A DNA stretch of 64,000 nucleotides from Methylocystis sp. H62 (GCF_015709515.1 NZ_JADNQZ010000052.1:133964-197963), one strand, 5' to 3'. Counted from the first letter of the stretch, positions 26,083-35,000 are shown. The notes: generated from the sequence alone by a model not told the origin. Made by a program: numbers and translations.

Positions 26083-26793
26083 TTAAGGCTGACTCGATTT
26101 GCGCGCCGAGGCCGCCAGACGGTTTGCAGGCCGCGCGATCCGTTCGATTTCAGCGCGCACCAGCTGCTCCACGAGCGACGGCAGATTCGCCTCGAGCCAT
26201 TGCTGCAGTATCGGCTGCAGCAATTCTTTTGCGCATCTGTCGAGAACGTCGCTCTCGCTGAACGCCACGCCAGCGGCGAGAGCTTGAAATTTTGACGCGA
26301 CCGTCGCAGCGGACTCATCCGACAGCAACGCCTGCTCGACAACCGGCGTAACATCGCCGATCTCCTTGCCCGCCTCTTGGTGCTCAGTCACGCGTTCAAA
26401 CTCCGAGGATTCTTGGCGCTCCGACAGTTCAGCTCCCGTCTCCTGCCCAGCAGCCTCGCCGGCGACATACACCAGCCGCACCTCTCCTGCGTCGTCGATC
26501 CCGTCGTGCAGGTCGTCGTGCAAGTCGTCGTCCAGGTCGTCGTCCAGGTCGTCATCGAGGAGCGACAACGGCGGTTCGTCCTCGCGTCGCTCAAGCACGG
26601 GCGCCGGATAGGCGCTGCGCGCCCCCTCGATGTCGCGCGCACGCCGGCGGTCTTCGCGACGCGCGTCGGGCAGGCTGTCGTCGTCGGCGATGATACGACG
26701 GATGGACGCGAGAATTTCCTCCATCGACGGCTCGTTCGCGCGCGCCTCGTCCTGCAACGAGTGCGACGGGGCGGATGCGTTCGCTGCGCTCAT
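26083..26793 (-). CDS. popZ: Polar organising protein PopZ (DUF2497)
   Basis: A 236-residue polar scaffold protein. The N-terminal recruitment helix SMEEILASIRRIIADDD (about 20-36) and the C-terminal oligomerisation helices (LLQPILQQWLEANLPSLVEQL, with RAEIERIARPA) are the two conserved parts of PopZ. Between them is an acidic linker containing a DDDL-type repeat coded by a 12-bp tandem repeat. PopZ forms condensates that anchor chromosome origins at cell poles. The ATG at 26793 begins MSAANASAPSH; the frame upstream lacks homology. Confidence 0.9.
   Translation of the reverse strand: MSAANASAPSHSLQDEARANEPSMEEILASIRRIIADDDSLPDARREDRRRARDIEGARSAYPAPVLERREDEPPLSLLDDDLDDDLDDDLHDDLHDGIDDAGEVRLVYVAGEAAGQETGAELSERQESSEFERVTEHQEAGKEIGDVTPVVEQALLSDESAATVASKFQALAAGVAFSESDVLDRCAKELLQPILQQWLEANLPSLVEQLVRAEIERIARPANRLAASARKSSQP
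26500..26559. repeat. 12-bp tandem repeat within popZ
   Basis: About five units of a GTCGTCGTSCAG-type repeat, the last one diverged. On the coding strand they specify the Asp-rich linker DDDLDDDLDDDLHDDLHDG of PopZ. Two internal units are identical, so copy-number change by slippage without frameshift is possible. Confidence 0.8.
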
Positions 26794-26931
26794 GGAGTTC
26801 TGCCGCTTTGCGGGGAAAGGCCGCGCATGAGGGTGGACTGGATCTCTGACCGCGCGAAACCCGCGAATCAACTCGGTCCGAACGAATTCCACACTTTTCG
26901 CGCTATGATGTCACCCGCATTCGCGAAATTC

Positions 26932-28398
26932 TTATCGGCCGTCGGGCGTGTCGAGACCGAACCACAGGTCGTGCACCTGATTGAGATGAACGCTCGGGTC
27001 ATAGAGCGCGACCGCGAGGTCGAGTTCCTGCGCCGACAAGCGTCCGATCGACCCCAGCGCCGCATAAGAGGCGACGACCCGATCGCGCTGCGACGTCACG
27101 AGGTTGACCCTGGCGTTGAGCAGCGACTGCTGCGCGTTCAACACATCGAGGGTGGTGCGTTGCCCGACTTTGGCCTCTTCGCGCACCCCGGCGAGCGCGG
27201 TCTCCGCCGCCTTCACCGCCGCCTGCCCAGAGATAATCGACGCCCTGGCGGTGTCGAGGAGCCCGTAGCTCGAAACGACGCTGGCGCGAACGCTCTCGCG
27301 CTGAACGTCGGCATTAAGCCGCGCCTGGCCGAGTTGCTCCTTGGCTTGGCGAATCGAGGCATATTCGACGCCGCCCTGATAGAGCGGGACATTCAACTGC
27401 GCTGTCGCTGATGCAGTGAACTGCTTCGATCCCGGCAATCCGAGAAACGAGTCGTATTGATTTGATACCTGGCCGTTGACGGAGAGATTGGGCGCCAGCG
27501 CGCCTTCCGCGACCTTGACCGCGAGCGCCGCCGCGTCAACCTGATGAAAGGCCGCGGTCACGCCGGGATGCTCCACCAATGCAATGGAGATCGCCTGCTC
27601 CAGAGACCTGGGCAATAACGGTTCGAGGCTGCGCCCCGGCTCAAGGTGCTTTGGCTCGGCGCCGATGATTTGGCGGTAGTTCGCCATGCTGTTCTTGAGC
27701 TGCGCCTGCGCGGCATAGAATTCCGAACGCGCCAGCGCGACCGAGGCTTCCGCCTGGGAGACGTCGGTTCGAGTCACTTCGCCGACCTGGAAACGGTCGC
27801 GGCTCTGCTTGAGCTGTTCCTCAAGCACCGAAATGTTGTTTTTGCGCAGCGACACCACCGCCGTGTCGCGCAGCACGTTCATATAGGCGGTTGCGCCGTT
27901 CTGAAGGGTCGCCTGCTCGGTCAGGCGCATCGTCGAGCGCGCCGCGAAGACGCCCGACTCCGCCTGGCGCACGGAGTTTTCCGTGCGGAAGCCGTCGAAC
28001 AGCGTCTGCGACATGTTCAGAGTCGCGCCGCGTGGGTAACCCACGTAGGTGTCCTGAAAATCGCCGCTCGCGCCGGCCGCGGCGCCGGCCTGCTGGCTGC
28101 TGCTGCCGCCAAAGGGAATCTTGATCGCCGCATATTGCGCGCCAGCCTGTGCGGTGATGCTGGCTTTCGGTCGAAGGCCCGATTTTGCTTTCGGCGCGTC
28201 TTCGTCGCGCACCCGCACATTGGCGCGGCTCTGGTTGAGATCCGGGTTGCCGTAATAGGCCCGCGCCAGAGCCGACAGAAGGCTCTCCGCTGAGGCCCGA
28301 CCCGGCGAAAGAGCGACGGCTGCAAGCGCAAATGCCGCGGTGCAGGACAGGACGCTGGCCGACCGCCGCCACCCGAGGCCAAACCCGTCGATTCTCAT
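26932..28398 (-). CDS. tolC: TolC-family outer-membrane efflux protein
   Basis: A 488-residue outer-membrane channel for type I secretion or RND efflux. A signal peptide ending RASAES is followed by two homologous OEP repeats. Typical segments are ALARAYYGNPDLNQSRANVR at the mature start, SMRLTEQATLQNGATAYMNVL in repeat 1, and VPLYQGGVEYASIRQAKEQL in repeat 2. It follows pcm, a gene order common in Hyphomicrobiales. No transporter or adaptor is adjacent, so it may serve several inner-membrane partners. Confidence 0.92.
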   Translation of the reverse strand: MRIDGFGLGWRRSASVLSCTAAFALAAVALSPGRASAESLLSALARAYYGNPDLNQSRANVRVRDEDAPKAKSGLRPKASITAQAGAQYAAIKIPFGGSSSQQAGAAAGASGDFQDTYVGYPRGATLNMSQTLFDGFRTENSVRQAESGVFAARSTMRLTEQATLQNGATAYMNVLRDTAVVSLRKNNISVLEEQLKQSRDRFQVGEVTRTDVSQAEASVALARSEFYAAQAQLKNSMANYRQIIGAEPKHLEPGRSLEPLLPRSLEQAISIALVEHPGVTAAFHQVDAAALAVKVAEGALAPNLSVNGQVSNQYDSFLGLPGSKQFTASATAQLNVPLYQGGVEYASIRQAKEQLGQARLNADVQRESVRASVVSSYGLLDTARASIISGQAAVKAAETALAGVREEAKVGQRTTLDVLNAQQSLLNARVNLVTSQRDRVVASYAALGSIGRLSAQELDLAVALYDPSVHLNQVHDLWFGLDTPDGR

Positions 28399-28511
28399 GT
28401 CCTCAACCTATCTTCGCGCGTCGACGTGCACGCCAATCTACGGCAGCGATCAGTCTCGACGATGACACCCGAACGCTACGCTAGGAACGCGATTAAGGCG
28501 AAATGGCGGCG

Positions 28512-29216
28512 CTAGAGGTTGAAGGCGGGAGCCTGTTCGAAGCCATCGAGCACCGGCGCCGTCGCCGAGAACAACGGCAAGTCGCCCGCCGAACGGCCGT
28601 CCTGGCGCTCGAAGCGTACGACCTGCTGGCCGGCGCGCGTCTCCGGCGTGACGATCGCCAGCAGCCGACCATCGGGCGTCAGCTGTTCGAACAACGCCTC
28701 GAGTCCCGCCTGAACACGGCCTTGAATGATGATGACGTCGTAAGGGGCGCCGCCTGCGAAGCCCTTTTCCATAGGCCCCAGCTCAAATTGCACGTTTTCG
28801 CAGCCCAGAGCCGCCAGGCCAGCCTTGGCGCGGGCGGCCAGACCGGAATCGCATTCCAGCGCGACAACCTTGTCGGCGAGGCCAGAGAGCAATGCGGACG
28901 AGTATCCCACGCCCCCGATATCGAGCACCCTATCCGTCGCTTTGACATCGGCGCTTTGAAGCATCCGGGCCAACACGAGCGGCGGCAGCAGGTTGCGTAT
29001 GAGTCCGTTGTCGCCCTTAAGGGAAATCGCCATATCCGAATAGGCGAGCGAGGCGCGTGAGTCCGGCAGGAAAATCTCGCGCGGCGTCTCGAGGAAGCGC
29101 TCAAGCAAAGGCACATCGGTCACATCGAACGGACGAAGCTGGCGTTCGACCATGGTGTGGCGCAAAATCGCTGTCGCCTCGCCCGTCTTCGTCACTTGCG
29201 CCACCCTGTCCAACAT
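28512..29216 (-). CDS. pcm: Protein-L-isoaspartate O-methyltransferase
   Basis: A 234-residue SAM-dependent methyltransferase that starts repair of isoaspartyl residues in aged proteins. The N-terminal substrate-binding segment MVERQLRPFDVTD is followed by SAM motif I as RVLDIGGVGYSSALL (usually 'LEIGTGSGY', so slightly changed), post-I VALECDSGLA, and motif II DVIIIQGRV (usually 'D.I...A'). The active-site departures mean catalytic activity is not certain. It lies 113 bp upstream of tolC on the same strand. Confidence 0.85.
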   Translation of the reverse strand: MLDRVAQVTKTGEATAILRHTMVERQLRPFDVTDVPLLERFLETPREIFLPDSRASLAYSDMAISLKGDNGLIRNLLPPLVLARMLQSADVKATDRVLDIGGVGYSSALLSGLADKVVALECDSGLAARAKAGLAALGCENVQFELGPMEKGFAGGAPYDVIIIQGRVQAGLEALFEQLTPDGRLLAIVTPETRAGQQVVRFERQDGRSAGDLPLFSATAPVLDGFEQAPAFNL

Positions 29217-29293
29217 TCGCTTTCCGGCCTTAGCCGGCCCCTTGGAGGAGATGCTGCGGCGCGGAACCGCGCCGGCGTTTTATAGGCGCCGGC

Positions 29294-29776
29294 TCACGCC
29301 ATGTCCATGGCTTGGCGCGCAGCTTCCCCACCGACGAGCAGACGGACGCCGTCGCCGCTCTCGCCCAATCCGCGCATCTGCTCAAGCGATGTCTTGTCGA
29401 GCACTTCGGCGATCGCCTCTCTCGCGCGCAGCATGACCAGGCGAACCGCGCATCGCGTCTCGTCCGTGCAGTCGTCGCAACGACGATACACGGTCTTACT
29501 GGCGCATTGGATGGGCGCCAGCGGTCCGTCGAGCGCCCGCACAATATTGCCGACGCCTATCTCTGAAGGCGGCCGCGCCAACATATAGCCCCCGCCCTTG
29601 CCTTTTTTCGAATGGACGAAGCCGGCATTGCGCAGTTCGCCCAAAATTGCGTCGAGAAACTTCTTCGGGATCTGGTTGGAGGCGGCGATCTCCGCGACCA
29701 ATGCGGTTTCTCCCGGCCGCACCCCCGCCAAGTGAACCATGGCCTTGAGTCCGTATTTGGCTTTTTTTGTCAGCAT
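29294..29776 (-). CDS. Rrf2-family transcriptional regulator
   Basis: A 160-residue winged-helix regulator. It opens MLTKKAKYGLKAMVHLA and has the recognition-helix region NQIPKKFLDAILGELRNAG and the wing GKGGGYMLARP. Four cysteines with spacing C-x8-C-x2-C-x5-C (CASKTVYRRCDDCTDETRC) could hold an Fe-S cluster, as in IscR-type members. It is divergent from a TSUP permease and cysK. By analogy with CymR, control of sulfur or cysteine genes is likely. Confidence 0.9.
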   Translation of the reverse strand: MLTKKAKYGLKAMVHLAGVRPGETALVAEIAASNQIPKKFLDAILGELRNAGFVHSKKGKGGGYMLARPPSEIGVGNIVRALDGPLAPIQCASKTVYRRCDDCTDETRCAVRLVMLRAREAIAEVLDKTSLEQMRGLGESGDGVRLLVGGEAARQAMDMA

Positions 29777-29886
29777 TTCCCGTTTTGACCTTTAGGGCCT
29801 AGGTCCGGACCGGACGCCCTTTTGCGCCGTCATACTACTGCAGTCGACCGGCATGTTCATCTTTTCCCAAATGTGGCGCGTCAGAT

Positions 29887-29915
29887 TTGACAAAGTTGAC
29901 TAGATTTATAGAGTA
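29887..29915 (+). promoter_or_regulatory. Candidate promoter for the TSUP-cysK unit
   Basis: TTGACA at 29887-29892 is a perfect -35 box, and a weak TAGAGT/AGAGTA -10 follows at about 16-17 bp. The segment TTGACAAAGTTGACTAG is unusually AT-rich for this genome and carries repeated TTGAC half-sites. It could be the Rrf2 target as well. Confidence 0.4.
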
Positions 29916-29943
29916 GAATTAGCACTGCCGACGAAAGAAAGAA

Positions 29944-30747
29944 ATGCCCGCCTTTTTGGACGCGCTCAGCGCGATCAATCTCCTTTATTCCGCTTCTGGC
30001 TTCTTCGTTGGCGCGCTTGTCGGCTTCACGGGCGTCGGCGGCGGCTCGCTGATGACCCCGATCCTGATGCTGGTTTTCGGCGTGCCCCCGACGACCGCCG
30101 TTGGCACCGACCTGCTTTACGCCGCCGTCACCAAGACGAATGGCACGCTCGTTCACGCCCTGCACGGCACCGTCGACTGGCGCATCACCCGCCGGCTGGC
30201 CTACGGCAGCGTGCCTGCGAGCGTCGCGAGTCTTCTCGTCCTCTCTTGGCTCGGCAAGTCCGGCGGCCATGCGGCGAATGGGCTCATCACCTCGGCGCTT
30301 GGATTCGCGCTGCTGCTGACCGCCTTCTCGATTCTCTTCCGGCGGTGGATCCTCGATCACATCGCGAAACACACGAACGACATGAGCGATCGGCGCCTGC
30401 TGTGGCTGACGGCGATTCTCGGCGTTCTTCTCGGCGTGCTGGTCTCGATCTCTTCGGTCGGCGCCGGGGCGATCGGCATGACCGTGCTGCTGGCGCTGTA
30501 TTCGCACACGCCGACGGCGCGTCTTGTCGGCTCCGACATCGCCCATGCCGTGCCGCTGACGCTGATCGCCGGCTTCGGGCACTGGCTGATGGGCGGCGTC
30601 GACTGGTTGCTGCTGCTTTCGCTCCTCATCGGATCTCTTCCAGGCATCGCCATTGGCGCCCATTTCGCTGCTCGGGTTCCCGACCGCTATTTGCGGCCGG
30701 CTCTTGCGAGCGTCATGGCTCTGGTCGGAATCAAACTCTCAATCTAG
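29944..30747 (+). CDS. TauE/SafE (TSUP) family anion permease
   Basis: A 267-residue inner-membrane protein with about eight helices and two TSUP repeats. The first repeat has VGALVGFTGVGGGSLMTPIL and the second has GVLVSISSVGAGAIGMTVLL, the family hallmarks. Members export or import sulfite, sulfonates or related anions. It lies 30 bp upstream of cysK and is divergent from the Rrf2 regulator, which suggests sulfite or thiosulfate handling linked to cysteine synthesis. Confidence 0.9.
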   Translation: MPAFLDALSAINLLYSASGFFVGALVGFTGVGGGSLMTPILMLVFGVPPTTAVGTDLLYAAVTKTNGTLVHALHGTVDWRITRRLAYGSVPASVASLLVLSWLGKSGGHAANGLITSALGFALLLTAFSILFRRWILDHIAKHTNDMSDRRLLWLTAILGVLLGVLVSISSVGAGAIGMTVLLALYSHTPTARLVGSDIAHAVPLTLIAGFGHWLMGGVDWLLLLSLLIGSLPGIAIGAHFAARVPDRYLRPALASVMALVGIKLSI

Positions 30748-30777
30748 ACCTCATTCTTCTTTCCCTGGGGGCGAAAC

Positions 30778-31761
30778 ATGTCGCAGGCAGCACCAAGCTT
30801 CACGCCGCCGGCCAAACCTGGCCGAGGCCGAATCTATGATTCCATCACACAGACGATCGGCGATACGCCGCTCGTCCGGCTCGATCGGTTCGCGCGAGAG
30901 CGCGGCGTAAAGGCGAATCTCCTCGCCAAGCTCGAATTCTTCAACCCGATCGCGAGCGTCAAAGACCGCATCGGCGTGAGCATGATCGAATCGCTCGAGG
31001 CGAGCGGCAAGATCACGCCGGGGAAAACGGTGCTGATCGAACCGACGTCGGGCAACACCGGCATCGCGCTTGCCTTTGTCGCCGCCGCGCGCGGCTATCG
31101 ACTCATTCTCATCATGCCGGAATCGATGTCGATCGAGCGGCGCAAGATGCTGGCGCTGCTCGGCGCCGAGCTTGTGCTCACCCCCGCCTCGCAGGGGATG
31201 AAAGGGGCCCTCGCCAAGGCCAGTGAACTCGCCGCCCAAAATCCCGACGCCGTTATTCCCCAACAGTTCGAGAACCCGGCCAACCCCGATATTCACCGCG
31301 TGACGACGGCGGAGGAAATCTGGAACGACACCAATGGCGAGGTCGACTATTTCGTGTCGGGCGTCGGCACGGGCGGCACGATCACGGGCGTCGGCCAGAC
31401 GCTGAAGGCGCGCCGGCCCGGCTTGAGAGTCGTGGCTGTGGAGCCCGAAGATTCCGCCGTGCTTTCCGGACGTCCGCCCGGTCCCCACAAGATTCAGGGA
31501 ATCGGCGCGGGCTTCGTGCCGCCCATTCTCGATCGCAGCGTCATCGACGAGATCATCACCATCGGCAATCAGACGGCGTTCGAGACGGCGCGGCTGCTCG
31601 CCAGGGTGGAGGGAATTCCCGGCGGCATCTCGTCGGGCGCCGCCGTCGCCGCCGCCTTGGAGATCGCCGGGCGCCCTGAGGCCGAGGGCAAGAATATCGT
31701 CCTGATCATCCCGTCCTTCGCCGAGCGCTATCTTTCGACGGCGCTGTTCGAAGGGCTGTGA
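30778..31761 (+). CDS. cysK: Cysteine synthase (O-acetylserine sulfhydrylase)
   Basis: A PLP enzyme that makes cysteine from O-acetylserine and sulfide. The 327-residue product has the PLP-lysine motif [10 protein letters not shown], the substrate loop [11 protein letters not shown], the phosphate-binding loop [12 protein letters not shown], and the C-terminal [12 protein letters not shown]. Its last 45 bases (31717-31761) are duplicated almost exactly 1.7 kb downstream, bracketing the pentapeptide-gene segment. The N-terminus has about ten residues more than the shortest homologues. Confidence 0.95.
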   Translation: MSQAAPSFTPPAKPGRGRIYDSITQTIGDTPLVRLDRFARERGVKANLLAKLEFFNPIASVKDRIGVSMIESLEASGKITPGKTVLIEPTSGNTGIALAFVAAARGYRLILIMPESMSIERRKMLALLGAELVLTPASQGMKGALAKASELAAQNPDAVIPQQFENPANPDIHRVTTAEEIWNDTNGEVDYFVSGVGTGGTITGVGQTLKARRPGLRVVAVEPEDSAVLSGRPPGPHKIQGIGAGFVPPILDRSVIDEIITIGNQTAFETARLLARVEGIPGGISSGAAVAAALEIAGRPEAEGKNIVLIIPSFAERYLSTALFEGL

Positions 31762-31762
31762 C
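31717..31762. repeat. Direct repeat, left copy (cysK 3' end)
   Basis: A 46-base sequence that begins TTCGCCGAGCGCTATC and ends with the cysK stop plus one base. It matches 33432-33477 at 45 of 46 positions (G31725 versus A33440). It forms the left boundary of a 1.7 kb segment with a gene in the opposite orientation to cysK. Confidence 0.92.
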
Positions 31763-31960
31763 AGTCACGGCGCGGGCGGGCATTCATAGGCGAAGCCCGC
31801 CTTCGCCCTGCCGGGTTTGCAGGAGTCGGAGAGATAAAGCTCGATCGCGCTGGCGCAATCGTCCTCGAGTTTGTTCGAGGCTCCGAGCGAGGCGAACTTT
31901 CGCGAAAAAGCAGGATGTGGATTCCGACCGCTACGCGCACTCTGGCGATGAGCGGCTTTC

Positions 31961-33085
31961 CTACGGGCATGCCTGCGTGCGAATGAGCGCAAACCTCGAG
32001 CCATCGAACCCCTCGGGAAACTTTGTTGCGCAATCCACCGACGCGTTTTTCAAATTGGCGCCGGACAGGTCCGCGCGCGACAGATCGGCGCCACGCAAAT
32101 CTGCGCCGCGCAAATCGGCGTTGCGAAGATTGGCGCCGTGAAGCGACGTTCCGTCTAACGTCGCCTCCCGCAAATTTGCTTCGGAAATATTGGCTCCATC
32201 GAGCTTCGTCCCGACCAGCCGCGCGGCGCGCAGATCGGCATAGCGCAGATCCGCGTCTTCCAAGTTGGCGCGGGAGAGATCGGCGCGCGTGAGCTCGGCG
32301 CGGAAGAGAGACGCCTGCGGCGCGACGAAATCGCGAAGATCGGCGCCGGCGAAGGCGCATACAACGCAAGTGAACTCTAAAGCTTCGACGCCTGATAGAT
32401 CGGCGGCGTTGAATTCGACGAACTCGAAGAACGCCTTGTTCAATCGAGCGCCGACGAAATCACCGCCCTTGAAGCCGACATCGGTAAACCGTGCGCCGGT
32501 GAAATCTGATCCGCGCGCATCGAAATTAGGACTAAACAGCGCATGGCTCAAAATACTGTTCGCTAGATCGGAGCGGCTGAAATCGTTCCGACCATTGAGC
32601 GGGAAAATGCTGGTTCTGGCGGCTTCAGACGTCCTTTTATACGCCTGCTCCAGCTTTATTGCGAGCAATTCCACACGCGCTCGCAGCCCGCGCGACCCCC
32701 ACAGTTTGCGTTTCGCGGCGTACGCTTCGTCGGGCTTTCCAGTCGCCGTGAGCGCTTCGGCAAGATGCAGCTGAGCCAACGGATTATCGGGCCATCGACG
32801 CGCAACCACTTTCGCGAGGGGAAGGGCCAGCGCAGGCTCCTGCCAATAGAGAAAATGCGCGAGGAGCGCGAGCTGCGCGTCGGCGTCGTCCGGCGCGGCG
32901 CGCGCTTTCGCCTCCAGCGCTTCGCGCTCGGCGGCGAATTGCTCGACAACCGACGCCGACATGCCGCCAAGACAGATGGGCGACAAATAGAGGGCCACGC
33001 GAGCGCGTTTCAGCAGAATTAAGCGCGCCTTTTGGGCCGTCTCGCCGATTTGGGGAATGGGTGTCTTCGCCGCCGAATTCGACAT
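31961..33085 (-). CDS. Pentapeptide-repeat protein (3' part of a frameshifted exported protein)
   Basis: A frame of 374 residues whose C-terminal half is a pentapeptide-repeat solenoid, A(D/N)LxX: RADLSRANLEDADLRYADLR, then a block containing NLRNADLRGADLRGADLS. The middle part (about 40-130) looks like TPR/helical sequence (DADAQLALLAHFLYWQEP). The first 45 residues (GETAQKARLILLKRARVALYLS) read as the end of an NTR-like domain whose beginning and signal peptide lie in another frame at 33051-33323. It is therefore probably the larger part of a broken or frameshifted gene, not a cytosolic protein starting at 33085. It lies wholly inside the segment bracketed by cysK repeats. Confidence 0.75.
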   Translation of the reverse strand: MSNSAAKTPIPQIGETAQKARLILLKRARVALYLSPICLGGMSASVVEQFAAEREALEAKARAAPDDADAQLALLAHFLYWQEPALALPLAKVVARRWPDNPLAQLHLAEALTATGKPDEAYAAKRKLWGSRGLRARVELLAIKLEQAYKRTSEAARTSIFPLNGRNDFSRSDLANSILSHALFSPNFDARGSDFTGARFTDVGFKGGDFVGARLNKAFFEFVEFNAADLSGVEALEFTCVVCAFAGADLRDFVAPQASLFRAELTRADLSRANLEDADLRYADLRAARLVGTKLDGANISEANLREATLDGTSLHGANLRNADLRGADLRGADLSRADLSGANLKNASVDCATKFPEGFDGSRFALIRTQACP

Positions 33086-33323
33086 CGAGACGCGCGCCGG
33101 TTTTCACGCCTTTCCAGCCCCGTGTAACTCTGACAGTCGCGACTATGTACATACGGTCGGAGCCCGGCCGCAGCTTCTCGACGACGTAATCGGCGACGAC
33201 ATCCGCTTGGCGCAGATTCCCCGCCCAGTCCTTCACGACCGGCGACGGGCAGGAACAGGCGCGCGCCGAGGGCGTCGCCAGCAATACGAGGAGAAATGCG
33301 AAAGCTCTTAAAAAATACGTCAT
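33051..33323 (-). pseudogene. Signal peptide and NTR-like start of the pentapeptide gene, separated by a frameshift
   Basis: From the ATG at 33323 this frame encodes a signal peptide (MTYFLRAFAFLLVLLATPS), the mature start ACSCPSP and an NTR/TIMP-like segment (ADVVADYVVEKL, ATVRVTRGWKGVKTG, LDVEFGG). The remaining expected NTR strand, 'GE...LLKR...LYLSPICLGG', occurs in the next frame, in the pentapeptide ORF. The switch falls near 33055, at a run of four G (C on the coding strand). One indel would restore a single exported protein of about 450 residues. Beyond the switch this frame runs on without homology. Confidence 0.65.
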
Positions 33324-33431
33324 GGCGCCGCCCAAAACGTCCGACGCAAGCCGAGACGGAAATTGAGCGCGTCAGGGTCGGCGTCGACAACAGCTTACAA
33401 AGCGAAGCGTCGACGCCGCAAGCCTCCCTCT

Positions 33432-33477
33432 TTCGCCGAACGCTATCTTTCGACGGCGCTGTTCGAAGGGCTGTGAC
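33432..33477. repeat. Direct repeat, right copy of the cysK 3' end
   Basis: The second copy of the 46-base cysK tail, with one mismatch. The sequence to its left does not resemble cysK. To its right, at 33483-33500, lies a perfect hairpin CGCGCCGA-AA-TCGGCGCG, which is placed where a cysK terminator would be if the intervening 1.7 kb were absent. Confidence 0.92.
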
Positions 33478-33520
33478 CGAAACGCGCCGAAATCGGCGCG
33501 CATACCTCAAGCCTTGGCGG

Positions 33521-33931
33521 TCAGCTGCGCTTGCGCTTTTGTGACTGCTTGGCCGCGAGGTTCGCCGCCTGCGGCTGCTTCGCCACGGGGCTCGGCGTCG
33601 CCTGCGCGATCTTGCGGCGATGGACCGCCCCGCGCGCATAAGCGCCTGCGACATAGCCGACCGCGACAATGATAATGTAGACGATCACCAGGAATCCGCC
33701 GCGCTGATTGGCGGACGCCGCCCGTTCGAGAAGGGCGATGACTTCCGTCTGGTCTATGAATTTGTCGGCGACGATTCCGCAGACAATGCCGACGATTGGC
33801 ACGAGCCAGGACGGCGCCCGGAAATAGCCGAGCGCAGCGGCGAGCACGAACGCCACGAGGCCGAAGACGTGCAAAAACTCGATCAAGATTGACTGGATGA
33901 TGAGCCCAACAAAGCGGATGAGCTTGATCAT
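33521..33931 (-). CDS. Small multispanning membrane protein
   Basis: A 136-residue inner-membrane protein with three to four helices (about 5-38, 44-58 and 80-103) and a basic, Lys/Gln/Ala-rich tail (KQPQAANLAAKQSQKRKRS) that is probably cytoplasmic. No family is recognised. It lies just downstream of pyrB on the same strand, with 35 bp between, so it may be co-transcribed with it by read-through. Confidence 0.65.
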   Translation of the reverse strand: MIKLIRFVGLIIQSILIEFLHVFGLVAFVLAAALGYFRAPSWLVPIVGIVCGIVADKFIDQTEVIALLERAASANQRGGFLVIVYIIIVAVGYVAGAYARGAVHRRKIAQATPSPVAKQPQAANLAAKQSQKRKRS

Positions 33932-33966
33932 TTCTACTCCCCTACGATCATTGATTTTGGAGAAGC

Positions 33967-34917
33967 TTACACATTTGGCAGATGCTGCGCGAGCGCTTCG
34001 AGCACCGCCATGCGCACCGCAACGCCCATCTCGACCTGTTCGCGGATAAGCGAGCGCGGGCTGTCGGCGACGGCGGTGTCGATTTCCACGCCGCGATTCA
34101 TCGGCCCGGGATGCATGACCAGCGCATCGGGCGCCGCATAGGCCAGCTTCTCTTCGTCCAGCCCAAAGAAGTGGAAATATTCGCGGGCGCTCGGCGTCAG
34201 CGCGCCGGCCATGCGCTCGCGCTGAAGGCGCAGCATCATAACGATGTCAGCGGCCTCAAGTCCGCGTCTCATGTCGTGAAACACCTCGACCCCCAGCCGC
34301 GACAGACTGTCCGGCGCAAGCGTCGAAGGCCCGACGACGCGCACCCGCGCGCCAAGCGCGCCAAGCAGCAGAATGTTTGAGCGCGCGACGCGCGAATGGA
34401 GAATGTCGCCGCAAATCGCGATCGTCAGCCCTTCGATGCGGCCCTTGTTCCGTCTGATCGTCAGCGCGTCGAGCAGCGCCTGCGTCGGATGTTCATGCGC
34501 GCCGTCGCCGGCGTTGACGACGGAACAGTCGACCTTGCGCGCCAGAAGATGCGCCGCGCCGGCATGCGCATGGCGAACCACGATGATATCCGGCCGCATC
34601 GCGTTCAGCGTCACCGCCGTGTCGATCAGCGTCTCGCCTTTCGACTCCGAGGAGCGCGCGACCGACATGTTCATCACGTCGGCGCCCAGACGCTTGCCGG
34701 CGATCTCGAAGGACGCCTGCGTGCGCGTTGACGATTCGTAAAACAGATTGATTTGCGTCCGCCCGCGCAAACTCGAACGCTTCTTGTCGACCCGTCGCGA
34801 CACTTCGATCGCCTCCTCGGCCATGTCGAGGAGCGTGACGATGTCAGGACGGGTCAATCCTTCAATGCCAAGAAGGTGGCGGTGCGGGAAAGAAGCTGGC
34901 GTCGCCCCTGATTGCAT
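33967..34917 (-). CDS. pyrB: Aspartate carbamoyltransferase catalytic subunit
   Basis: Catalyses carbamoyl phosphate plus aspartate to carbamoyl-aspartate, the first committed step of pyrimidine synthesis. The 316-residue product has the carbamoyl-phosphate motif [13 protein letters not shown], then [11 protein letters not shown], the [11 protein letters not shown] region and the aspartate-loop motif [12 protein letters not shown]. The ATG at 34917 ([21 protein letters not shown]) is chosen; the frame extends 35 codons upstream without homology. A pyrC-like partner gene is normally adjacent in relatives, but here it is 29 kb away (3696-4997). Confidence 0.95.
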   Translation of the reverse strand: MQSGATPASFPHRHLLGIEGLTRPDIVTLLDMAEEAIEVSRRVDKKRSSLRGRTQINLFYESSTRTQASFEIAGKRLGADVMNMSVARSSESKGETLIDTAVTLNAMRPDIIVVRHAHAGAAHLLARKVDCSVVNAGDGAHEHPTQALLDALTIRRNKGRIEGLTIAICGDILHSRVARSNILLLGALGARVRVVGPSTLAPDSLSRLGVEVFHDMRRGLEAADIVMMLRLQRERMAGALTPSAREYFHFFGLDEEKLAYAAPDALVMHPGPMNRGVEIDTAVADSPRSLIREQVEMGVAVRMAVLEALAQHLPNV

Positions 34918-35000
34918 GCGCCGTCTATAGCAGCTTTGACCAGCGCCGAAAGCGCCATCCGCCGAAGCGCCGAGCGGTCCCCATCCCGTCTTTCCCTTGA

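Noticed and set aside
26500-26559. Possible CRISPR-like or other short repeat array
   Set aside because: The 12-bp units are contiguous, without spacers, and encode the acidic linker of PopZ in frame.
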